A stretch of 64,000 bases of DNA from Sipunculus nudus (taxonomy: Eukaryota > Annelida > Sipuncula > Golfingiida > Sipunculidae): assembly GCA_026874595.1 (NCBI GenBank), contig CM049313.1:64734159-64798158 (forward strand), in the 5' to 3' direction. Under the pieces are notes generated by a model. That model was not told the DNA's origin and searched no databases. It was given only the letters and a program-made list of their open reading frames with translations. The translations under genes were made by a program, and so were the position numbers. Shown here in pieces: positions 1 to 64,000 of this stretch; position 1 is the stretch's first letter; each line of letters begins with the position of its first letter.

Positions 1-267
1 TGACTCAATTCAATCTCCATAGTTCAGCCAAAAATCATTCATGTGGAACCATTAATGACAATTATTATAAGAATTGTTATAGGGATTATTCTTGTAAAAT
101 ATTTAACAAACTGGCTTCCGTGGCATCAGTTGAAAAACGTTTCGCAAGTTTATAACTCATACAGGAAGATACAGCAAACTGGCTAAGTTCAGCTTCCCGT
201 AACTCAGCCAAAAAGCACTGAACCCAAATCATTTGAACAAACTTGAATTATCAACATCTGAGGATAA
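1..267. repeat. Family C repeat, copy flanking element A1
   Basis: About 280 bases that recur almost base for base at 1933-2199 (offset 1932). They share phrases such as 'cagccaaaaatc' and 'gaacaaacttga' with the longer family C arrays at 3662-5345 and 6262-7030. Both copies are followed by a family A element at the same point, so this is a duplicated insertion site or a duplicated block. Confidence 0.75.
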
Positions 268-1065
268 CTAGAATACGGGTAGTCGACAAGCGACTACCTG
301 TATCCGCCTAAATCAGAGTGGTACGGGTGAAGTGAGGCATGGATTGAGTGGCAAGGGGAAATAGAGTGAGGTGTGTTGTATAATAGCCTGGATGTCTGCA
401 GCCGAAATGTGTATGTAGGTTGCTCCACCTACCAGAAAATCCAGAAAGCTGTCCAAGATGTATAAACATGCAAAATTTTAGGCAGATAAGTCAAACCACT
501 ACTGAGATATGAGTGATTTTAGCCCATGGCACAAGAACAGACAGACGCTGTGCAAAAATGGTGGCAATTTGGTCCACCAGTTTTGCGTATCATAAAGAGC
601 TATGTGAGCAAAATTTTTGCCAAATCAGTCAAATGGTTCCTGAGATATGAGCTTGGATGTCTGCAGCGTAAATTTGAATATAGGTGGCGCAACCTGTCAT
701 AAAACAAGAAAGTTGTCAAGGATGTATGAACCTGCAAAATTTCAGGTGGATAAGTCAAACCACTGCCCAGATATGAGTAATTTTATCCAAGGGCCGATGA
801 ACAGATGGACGCTGTGCAAAAATGGTTGCAGGTGGTGCCACCAGTCTTGTAAACTATAAAGCTACCCGATATGTATAAACATACCCAATTTTAGGCTGAT
901 GCATCAAATTCCTCTGTAGAAATAAGCAGGCGCATACACTGCAAAAGTCAATGTAGGTGGCACCACCTGTCTTGTAAATAAGAATACCATCAAAGACGCA
1001 TAGACAGGTATAAGTCCAATACATCAAACTTCCCCAGAGTTTGATGCACTGGGCTGACAAGGCTT
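268..1065 (+). mobile_element. Family A element, copy A1 (5' part, degenerate)
   Basis: Starts with the family A 5' hairpin (arms GGTAGTCG / CGACTACC at 278-298), followed by GTATCCGCC. Units with 'gatatgagcttggatgtctgcag' are present but diverged, and the 3' hairpin seen in A2 and A3 is missing. The right boundary is approximate. Non-coding; the short open frames are repeat translations. Confidence 0.65.
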
Positions 1066-1400
1066 AGGTGAGTAAGGCATTTGCCCCCGAGTGACCTGTG
1101 ACAAATTGCTGCCTCAAGTTACTGCACTGAGTGAACTCTGGACCTGCACCTGGCTAGACTAAGTGAACTTTTGACCTGTACCAAGCTGCACTGAGTGAAC
1201 TCTTGACCTGTTGCATAATCTGACAAGTTGGCAGTCTGTAAAAGCTATAAATAGATTCAGGCTGAACTTTGGTGCTAAATATGACGCAGTGAGCAGTCTC
1301 CCAAAGCTATAAATAGAATGCAGCTACTGCACTGAGTGAACTCTTGACCTATACCTGGCTGCACTTCTCCCAATCCTGGCACTGTGCCAAAACTATTTAT
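1066..1400. repeat. Short irregular tandem repeats (CACTGAGTGAACTC phrase)
   Basis: The phrase 'gcactgagtgaactcttgacct' recurs at irregular spacing of about 55-160 bases between 1125 and 1352, mixed with 'aaagctataaatagat'. Not recognised; no coding sign. Confidence 0.5.
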
Positions 1401-1932
1401 AGAGCTGACATCATCTTGGCTAATGGCCAACATCAAGGCACTGGCATCTGTCAATGGTAAACCAAGTGCTGCCATCTGTACACAAAAGTGGTCCCTACTT
1501 GAAATAACTTTGAAATTTATTTTCCTTATACAAAATGCTTTTCAGCTGACTTTTTATAAAAAAAAGAAATCAGGAATATATGTAAAATTATTACAGATGC
1601 ATACTGAATGCAAAATGAAAATACAGATATATATCATTAATGGCAAATTCTTGAATTAAGTTGAGTAGGGATACCAATAATTATAATCCATGTACAGTTG
1701 TCTTTATAAAGCCACAGAGAGCTGAATATCCATGATTGAAACATTGCATGGTATGATGAATAACTTAAATCATAAATCTAAATTTTTTAAAAGCTTTTAA
1801 AAAAACTTTTTTGTCAATATTAACCAAATATAACCTGAAATCTAAATGTCTAGTGGCATGATGTAATAGATGCTGATAAACTGGTGCAAGGCTAGATGTT
1901 ACAGCATCACACAGCTAACATATATGGTAAAA

Positions 1933-2199
1933 TGACTCAATTCAATCTCCATAGTTCAGCCAAAAATCATTCATGTGGAACCATTAATGACAATTATTAT
2001 AAGAATTGTTATAGGGATTATTCTTGTAAAATATTTAACAAACTGGCTTCCGTGGCATCAGTTGAAAAACATTTCGCAAGTTTATAACTCATACAGGAAG
2101 ATACAGCAAACTGGCTAAGTTCAGCTTCCCGTAACTCAGCCAAAAAGCACTGAACCCAAATCATTTGAACAAACTTGAATTATCAACATCTGAGGATAA
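1933..2199. repeat. Family C repeat, second copy flanking A2
   Basis: Near-identical to 1-267 and again ending in 'gaggataac' before a family A element. 1401-1932, between the two copies, is AT-rich and not recognised. Confidence 0.75.
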
Positions 2200-3661
2200 C
2201 TAGAATACGGGTAGTCGACAAGCGACTACCTGTATCCGCCTAAATCAGAGTGGTACGGGTGAAGTGAGGCATGGATTAAGTGGCAAGGGGAAATAGAGTG
2301 AAGTGTTGCATATTAACATGGATGTCTGCAGCCAAATTGTGTATGAAGGTTGCCCCCCTACCACAAAATCCAGAAAGCCATTCCAGTTGTATACATATGC
2401 AAAATTTAAGGCAGATAAGTCAAACCAATAGATGTATATGAGTGATTTTAGCCCGTGGCAGACAATCAGTTGGACGCTGAGCAAAAATGGTTGCAGGTGA
2501 CGGCACCAGTTTTGCGTATGATAAAGAGCTATGTGAGAACTATACACATGCAAAACTTTGGCCCAATCGGTCAAACGGTTCCTAAGATATTAGCTTGGAT
2601 GTCTGCTGCATAAACTAGCATGCAGGTGGCTCCACCTGTCATAAAATCAAGAGAGCTGTCGGGGATGTATAAACCTGCAAAATTTTAGCCAGATATGTCA
2701 AACCACTGCCTAGATATGAGTGATTTTATCCCATGGCAGACAAACAGACAGGAGCTGTGCAAAAATGGCTGTAGGTGGCGCCACCAGTATTGCGTATGTT
2801 ATAAAGCTCTCCAAGGGCTACATTTGTGCAAAAAAATTTTCCTGATCGGTCAAACGGTTCCCGAGATATGAGCTTGGATGTCTGCAGCTTAAACGTGAAT
2901 GTAGGTGGCGCCACCTGTCATAAAATCAGAAAAGCTATCCAGGATGTATACGCATGCCGAATTTCAGGTGAATTAGTCAAGTTACTGCAGAGATATGAGT
3001 GATTTTAACCCAAAGCAGACAAACAGATGGACACTGCAAACATGGTTGCAGGTGGCGCCACCATTTTTTGTGTATGTTATAAAGCTCTCAAAGGGCTACA
3101 TTTGTGTAAAAAAAAATTTCCTGATCGGTCAAACGGTTCCCGAGATATGAGCTTGGATGTCTGCAGCGTAAACGTGAATGTAGGTGGCGCCACCTGTCAC
3201 AAAATCAGAAAAGCTTTCCAGGATGTATACGCATGCCAAATTTCAGGTGAATTAGTCAAGTCACTGCAGAGATATGAGTGATTTTAACCCAAGGCAGAAG
3301 AACAGATGGACACTGTGCAAACATGGGTGCAGGTGGCGCCACCATTTTTTGTGTATGTTATAAAGCTCTCCAAGGGCTACATTTGTGCAAAAAAATTTTC
3401 CTGATCGGTCAAACGGTTCCCGAGATATGTGGGTTTATGTGTGGAAACAGACGCACAAACGGACGCAGAGCGCAGAGGAAAGGTCAGAGGTCAAAACAAA
3501 ATCGGGGTGCAGCAGTTCACATGTGACCCGAACATATTCCCGGGTTTCGTAAAATTCCGCACAGCGGTTACGGAGGAGTTCTCCGGAAACCTACAAGGCG
3601 GCGGCGGCGGCGTGCAGCTGAAAACATAGTATCCGCAAAACTCTGTTTTGGCGGATACAAT
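2200..3661 (+). mobile_element. Family A element, copy A2 (both ends present)
   Basis: Begins with a hairpin (arms GGTAGTCG / CGACTACC) and GTATCCGCC. It ends with a second hairpin whose arms are GTATCCGC and GCGGATAC around a loop near 3640, so GTATCCGCC near the start is the inverse of GGCGGATAC at the end. The body is tandem units of 279-280 bp; 'cggtcaaacggttc' falls at 2568, 2847, 3126 and 3406. Each unit carries the palindrome GGTGGCGCCACC twice. No transposase. The layout fits a non-autonomous Helentron/DINE-type element, but classification needs alignment. Confidence 0.75.
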
Positions 3662-5345
3662 TAATGTGTGAGATTTAAGAATTTGGCCCAGTGGTTTTTG
3701 AGAAGATCTTTGAAGCCACTGAGCTAAAATGGGCTGTTATGGCAAATGACTAAATTCAGCTTCCCATAACTTAGCCAAAAGTCACTGAAAAGAGACCATT
3801 TGAACAAACTTCAGAAAGCACTACCCTAGGATCATTTCTGTGCGATATTAAACATTTTGGCCATATGGTTTAAGAGAAAAAATTTTTGTAGCCCTCAGTG
3901 TGATTCAGGCACTAATGACCCCGTACAAAAAAGGCCGATGCAGGTGGCGTCACCAATACCTCAATTTAAGATATGACATATGTGACCAACATTGGCATAA
4001 AATTTGGTGATGATAGCTCCAGCCGTTTCTGAGATTTAAATTTTAATATGCTTTTTTGCACAGTTAACAAAGTTCAACCTCCTGTAACTCGGCCAAAAAT
4101 CTCCAAACTGGAACCATTCGAACAAACTTGAGAAAGATTGTTCCAGGGATCATTTCTGTGAAATATTGGACAATTTGGCTGGACAGTTTCAGAGAAGAAG
4201 ATTTTTAAAGCTTTTTTAGCTTTTTCCCTATAAAATCTAAGAAAATTCAGTTAGAAAAAAAATAAACAAAATCCAATATAGTTTTTTGGATGACTGATTA
4301 TTTGCAAAAAAATTGGTAATGCTAGCTCCTGCCGTTTTTGAGATAGCTATGGTTAACGTACAGACGACGCACGACGCACGACACACGATGCACGACGCCG
4401 CACCATCGCATAAGCTCACAGGTTCGCTAAAAACAGGTCAATGTAGTTTGCACTACGAAACCTGCAACTTCAAATATGAGTCATGTGACCAACATTTGCA
4501 CAATACTTGGTAATGCTAGCTTCTGTCATTTCTGAGATTACTATGTCAGTATGCTTACTTGGCCAAATGACTAAGTTCTAATTAGTGTAACTCTGCTAAA
4601 ATAAATCAAATGCAAACCATTTGAACAAACTTGAGAGGGCTTGTCTCTGGGATCATTTCTGTAAAATATTGAACAATATGGCTGGACTGTTTACAAGAAG
4701 AAAACTTTTAAAGGTTTTTCAGCTTTTTCCCTATAAAATCTAATTAAATGCAGATAGCAAAAAAAAAAAAAATAAACTGAATCCCACAACATTTGATATG
4801 TGACAGATTACTGCATAAAATCTGGGGATGGTAGCTCCTGCTATTCCTGAGAGATTATGGGTTAATGTACAGATGACCAATGACCCCCGTACAAAAAAAG
4901 GTCAATGCAGGTGGCACCACCAATACCTGAATTTCATATATGAATCATGTTACTAACACTGGCATAAATTTGGTGATGATAGCTCTGGCCATATCTGAGA
5001 TTGTCATTTTAGTATGCTTTTTTGGACAGATGAACAAGTTCAACTTCCTGTAACTCGGCTAAAATTCATCAAACTGAAAAAAAAAAATATTGTGAAATAT
5101 TGGACAATTTGGCTTGACTGTTTTGGAGGAGAAGATTTTTAATGGGTTTTAGCTTTTTCTCTATAACTCTAAGAAAATGTAGAGTTTTTCAGATGGCTAA
5201 TTTTTTGCATTAAATTTCATGATGCTAGCTCCAGTCGTTTTGGAGACAATTATTATAAGAATTGTTCAGAAGATTATTCTTGTAAAATATTAAACAAATT
5301 GGTCTCAGTGGCGTCAGTCAAAAACATTTTGCAGGTACTGTTCTT
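3662..5345. repeat. Family C tandem repeat array
   Basis: Imperfect repeated units with shared phrases 'gaacaaacttgag', 'gggatcatttctgtgaaatattgga', 'agctttttccctataaaatctaa' and a degenerate palindrome 'caggtggcaccaccaata'. Near 4357-4428 is a CACGACG-type microsatellite followed by 'cgcataagctcacaggttcgct', which looks like the 3' end of one element. Ends in a poly-G run (about 5349-5367). Confidence 0.65.
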
Positions 5346-5369
5346 GTAAGGAGGGGGGGGGGGGGGGTT

Positions 5370-6245
5370 CTAGATTGGTGTTGCCGACACGTTGTAGCTA
5401 CATTGTTTGACATTGTTGGATATATGGATGGTAAATCTACCACAAGTGTCACCTCGGACTCATGTATGTGGACTAGAAAAGGTAGTAAAAAGGAAGAGTC
5501 TGTGCCTGTGACCCTGCTGGAGACATCTATTCAGGGAAAATATAAGAATGCCAGCTCAGCCACAGAAGACAGGTACAACCCTGTACCTGAAGGAGTGAAT
5601 TTACCTTCTGCTGATGACATTTTTAAGCGAATATGGATTTGTTGCCCAGAAGACTGTATCTTAGATACAAAGTTTTTAAAATAAAAGACAGAAGCAAACG
5701 AATGATACAGTAACACTCCTTACAGTTTTGTCAACTATAGATAACATAGGTATTTACCTTTCAACACATAGCAGATGTGGCTCATTATGTTTTGAGGACT
5801 GTTTTTTACCTTTAATGAAATACACAGATGCTGAATTAAAGAAAATAGAGTTTGCAGTTAGAGGACAGAATGAAAACAAGAACTGGGTTATTATGAGAAG
5901 GGGTTTATTGACAGCATCAAAATGTATCAGGTGACACATTCAACAGATGGTGATAAAACAGCCAGGGCCCTCCTGAGAGACAGTGGTCTGAATGAGGCTG
6001 CATTACCTACTGCTCAGATATGAATCAGAGGCTGTTAACACTTTTATCAAGTCCCACAGGTATCAGGATTTTCAGGATTTGCCCCAAGAACACCTTTTTT
6101 TTGTCATGGTGATTTCCTATATGAAGCTTTATGACAAACTTGCAATTACATGAGCAATATAGATACAGGTTCACACTGAGCCATATGCTAATAGACTGCC
6201 CAGTGCCCAGCGCTGCCCCTCTGTTTGCCCCTACATCAGCCTGCC
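5370..6245 (+). pseudogene. Decayed SWIM / YqaJ-type gene fragment
   Basis: Three frames hold protein-like stretches. The first reads RHVVATLFDIVGYMDGKSTT (from about 5388), like the end of a SWIM zinc finger (C-x-H-V-x-A-L-F) followed by an MWTRKGSKKEE segment. The second, near 5811-5934, reads KYTDAELKKIEFAVRGQNEN and WVIMRRGLLTASKC, like the start of the YqaJ-type exonuclease domain found in many invertebrate repeat-associated proteins. A third reads ESEAVNTFIKSHRYQDF (about 6025). Stops at 5682 and about 5935 and frame changes break the gene. It lies between two family C arrays and was probably carried or interrupted by them. Confidence 0.6.
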
Positions 6246-6261
6246 AGCTGCTTAAGTGAAG

Positions 6262-7030
6262 TGGCTCTATTAATGTGTGAGATTTAAGAATTTGGCCCAG
6301 TGGTTTTTGAGAAGAAGATCTTTGTAGCCACTGAGCTAAAATGGGCTGTTATGGCATATGACTAAATTCAGCTTACCATAACTCAGCCAAAAGTCACTGA
6401 ACTGAGACCAATTTTAAAAACTTCAGAAAGCACTACCCTAGGACCATTTCTGTGCAATATTAAACAATTTGGCCATATGGTTTCTAAGGAGAAGTTTTTG
6501 TAGCCGTCAGTATTATATGGACACTGATGACCCCCGTTCAAAAAAGGCTGATGCAGGTAGCACCACCTATTGATGCCGGTAGCACCACCTATTTCAGATA
6601 TGACTCATGTGACCAATATTGGCATAAAATTTGGTGATGATAGCTCCAGCCCTTTTTGAGATTGTAATTTTAGTATGCTTTTTTGGACAGATGACTGAGT
6701 TCCTGTAACTCGGCCAAAATCACCAAACTTAAATCATTCGAACAAACTTGAGAGAGATTGTTTCAGGAATCATTTTTCGTGAAATATTGGACGATTTGGC
6801 TGAAAAGTTTCAGAGAAGAAGATTTTTATTGCTTTTTTAGCTTTTTCCCTATAAAATCAAAGAAAATGCAGTTAGCCAAAAAATAAGCAAAATCTGATAG
6901 AGTTTTTTAGATGACCAATTTTTAGCATAAAATTTCGTGATGCTAACTCTTGCTGTTTTAAAGATAGTATGGGTTAATGAACAGACGACTGCTGAAGCAT
7001 AAGCTCACCATCGCATAAGCTCATAGGTTC
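6262..7030. repeat. Family C repeat, right-hand array
   Basis: Opens with 'attaatgtgtgagatttaagaa', the same sequence that follows element A2 at 3656, and repeats the array phrases of 3662-5345. Ends with 'cgcataagctcataggttcact', the same 3' signature as at 4400-4428. Exon e32 begins 80 bases further on. Confidence 0.65.
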
Positions 7031-7112
7031 ACTTATAATTATCAATACAGATCACAGAACAAATCTACAAATCCTTAGACAAACTTAGAATCTCTGATCT
7101 CTGATAACTTAC

Positions 7113-61907
<54,795 letters not shown>

Positions 61908-63989
61908 CTGAAAGATTGAACAACAGATAAAACAGAGATGATCTAAGAACAAAAAAAACTAGATGAGGTTGGACAATGGTCCTCAGAGGGCCCCAAATTT
62001 CTGGTAGTGCTGGACTAGTTTACATGTGAGTGAAAAATTAAGTTAAAAATGAGAAATATGACAAACAGAAACAGGTTTTTATCAATATGCATGAGGGAAA
62101 AAATCCTACTAGATCAAATGATATTAAAGATTTGTCTGAAATAATGTGTGCAATAGAACATCACTGAATGTAGTTTGTTGGCCATACTTAATTTTGAGCA
62201 AGTCTGCAATTCAATAAGTCCCTCATTATTACCAATCATCCCTGTAAATTTGGGAAAGCTGCAGTAGGTTGTTGGTGAGTTATCGCACACAAGAGAAAAT
62301 CAGCAATTGGGCTGTAGCGGCAATATTGGTCCGACAGGTCTGTAATCAATAGGTCTGGAGCCCTCATAGGTACCAATCATCCCTGTGAATTTGGGAAAGC
62401 TGCAGTAGGTTGTTGTTGAGTTATGACACATGAAAGAAAATCAGTGATCTGGCTGTGGTGGCCAAATTGGAATTCCAACAGGGGTGTAATTCAACAGGTC
62501 AGGAGCCCTCATAAAAAACCAATCATCCCTGTGAATTTGGGAAAGCGGCAGTAGGTTGCTGTTGGGTTATCGCGCGCAAAAGAAAATCAGTGATCAGACT
62601 GTGGCGTCCATATAAGAAAATGACAGGTCTGTAATTCAATAGGTCTAGATCCCTTATAGGAACCAATCATCCCTGTGAATTTGGGAAAGCTGCTTCTCAA
62701 GCGGGGCCCTTATTAATTATGTTTCATTTTCCTTTTTAAATGATGCAGGTAGGCAGCTGTTTATTTTATTTTTTTTACCATGAGATAAATACTGAATATT
62801 ATTCTCTCCCATGTTCTGACAGCAGATCATAAAGGACTATAGGTGTCTAAATCTTGCAATTAACCTTGAAACATGCAGGTCCCTCCGACAGTTATGTCAT
62901 GGGGGTTCCCCATGAAATTCATTATTGTCATGTGTTGTTAAAACAATATCCAAAATTGTTTAATAAAGAAATACATTGGAGATTTCTTTCAATCTCATAT
63001 GATCTTAGTACATATTTTTTATTAGAATTTTAACTGCACAAGAAGTGCAATGAAAATTGATCTCTGGAGATTGGGTGTGATGGCAGCCATGTGTATTCTC
63101 ACGGAACAGTCACAAAGCATGAAAATAGTGAAAATATGCTGTTAATTTCTTTTTGTGGTGTGAAATTTTACATTTTTCTATAACTCTAAAGTATGACTAA
63201 TTTCAAGTGTTTATTTAAAGATAAGTATATGTTTTTAGGTCACCCAGTGACACATATTTAGCAATGAACACTGGCGCCACACAGTGGCCTCTAAAGAAAA
63301 CGGTTATCACAAAGATTAGCTCAGTCAGAATTATGAGATAATAATAATTATGATAAATGATGTACAGGTCTAACTGGTCAATGTTTGAGAAGAATTATCA
63401 ACACATTGAAGAATATTCATGGTTGTAATGGTCCATGTATCTTAAGGTGGGAAATTGACTGATGTAGGTGTCACATTTATTTTTTTAGAAGCAATCACGC
63501 AGGTTGCAAGATCACCATGTGATATTTGGGAAATAAAAACATTTGAAGCAGGGGGATTAAAGGGATGCTGGAGGTACCTGAGAAACATAAAATTATTTTT
63601 TTTCCTCCTCAAACATCTTACTTCACGTGTTACTTAAAACTTCCTATGCAGTGGTCTAAAACTCAACACATCCCACATAGCTCTAATGTGCTAACATGCA
63701 AATGATACTTAAAGAAAATGGTGACCTGACCATGTAATCAAAGGTAAGGTCACTGCATCTAGAAAATATTTTTACCATTGCAATGCAGAATTATGATATA
63801 ATATTGATATGTTAAAGCATGTCTGAAATCTGTTTTTTTGTGTATTCTAAATGACCTGAGTCTTTAAAGGTTAATAAACATTTGCAACAATATATGTGTA
63901 TTATCTGGAGCTATTAGTTCACTTTGGCTTAATACAAAGGTCTCCAAACAAAACCTCCCTTACTCAGGGACTTAATATCTTCAATTCAC
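61908..63989. other. Upstream intron, mostly unrecognised
   Basis: Apart from the tandem repeat at 62231-62690 I see no exon with matching phase, gene or mobile element. A plus-strand open frame at 63455-63637 has no similarity I can name. Confidence 0.5.
62231..62690. repeat. Tandem repeat, period about 144 bp
   Basis: 'accaatcatccctgtgaatttgggaaagc' starts at 62231, 62372, 62518 and 62662 (spacings 141, 146, 144), each followed by 'gcagtaggttg' in the first three. About 3.2 copies. Confidence 0.85.
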
Positions 63990-64000
63990 CTGTTGTATAC
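63990..64000 (-). CDS. TP53BP1: TP53BP1 homologue, possible 3' end of an upstream exon
   Basis: The last 11 bases read, on the minus strand, as an exon end ACAACAG followed by a GTGAAT donor. The reading frame that ends in phase 2 is open and would join correctly to the exon at 61828-61907. Only 11 bases are visible, so this is a weak inference from a donor-like site and matching phase. Confidence 0.25.

Noticed and set aside
1275-1475. Minus-strand 66-codon frame considered as the BRCT2 exon
   Set aside because: Its translation does not match the BRCT2 pattern, it has no suitable splice borders in the needed phase, and it overlaps repeat phrases.
3027-3629. Overlapping open frames rich in GGAT and CCYKAL phrases
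   Set aside because: They recur with the 280-bp period of family A and again at 49619-50335; they are chance translations of the repeat unit.

Overview
The window looks like nuclear DNA of a marine invertebrate, most likely a bivalve mollusc or close lophotrochozoan. It is AT-rich, split by long introns, and crowded with repeats. The strongest taxonomic hint is a repeat family that ends in a GCTATAGCTCAG...CTGAGCTAAAAA hairpin preceded by an ACGG/ACAG microsatellite, which resembles bivalve 'pearl'/DINE-type elements. Nothing bacterial, viral or organellar was seen, and no rRNA, tRNA or CRISPR array was found.

One gene fills almost the whole window. It is on the minus strand, 5' end at the right: a homologue of TP53BP1 (53BP1), the chromatin-reading scaffold that steers DNA double-strand break repair. 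I assembled 32 internal exons from 61907 down to 7113 (5550 nt, about 1850 codons). All have AC/CT-type splice borders when read on the plus strand, and every codon phase matches its neighbour. In order they encode: a disordered N-terminal half (61.9-31.2 kb) with a 9-residue coding minisatellite and a dense SQ/TQ cluster; an oligomerisation-like segment (25.2 kb) and the following conserved SGDLxDISS segment (24.6 kb); the tandem Tudor domain (19.0-18.0 kb); the ubiquitin-dependent recruitment motif (split between 17965 and 13576); a basic region; and the first BRCT repeat with the start of the inter-BRCT linker (11.5-7.1 kb). The first coding exon(s) lie beyond 64000, and the second BRCT repeat and stop codon lie left of base 1.

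The introns and left flank are mostly repeats. 0-7 kb holds families A and C, plus a decayed SWIM/YqaJ-type gene fragment. 7.4-9.3 kb and 14.6-17.9 kb hold family B arrays of about 337-bp units. 19.3-20.4 kb is a Tigger/pogo-like DNA transposon. 26.6-31.1 kb holds two near-identical single-copy family B elements. 31.8-37.3 kb is a complex family B array, interrupted by a 5'-truncated Tx1/L1-like LINE with a clear target-site duplication. 49.05-50.47 kb is another family A copy. 52.9-54.8 and 56.3-57.7 kb are two DNA transposons with terminal inverted repeats and TA target sites. Small MITEs, foldbacks, (TA)n tracts and poly-G tracts are scattered between exons.

The most unusual repeat feature is that families A and B, and C in degenerate form, are built from different tandem units that share one 12-bp palindrome, GGTGGCGCCACC, with about 18 exact copies. 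Family A and B ends also carry hairpins, the architecture known for non-autonomous Helentron-type elements. The most interesting protein feature is an aspartate in the Tudor aromatic cage where vertebrate 53BP1 has Tyr1523, although the ubiquitin-reading motif is almost unchanged.

All calls come from reading and hand translation. No database search was run.
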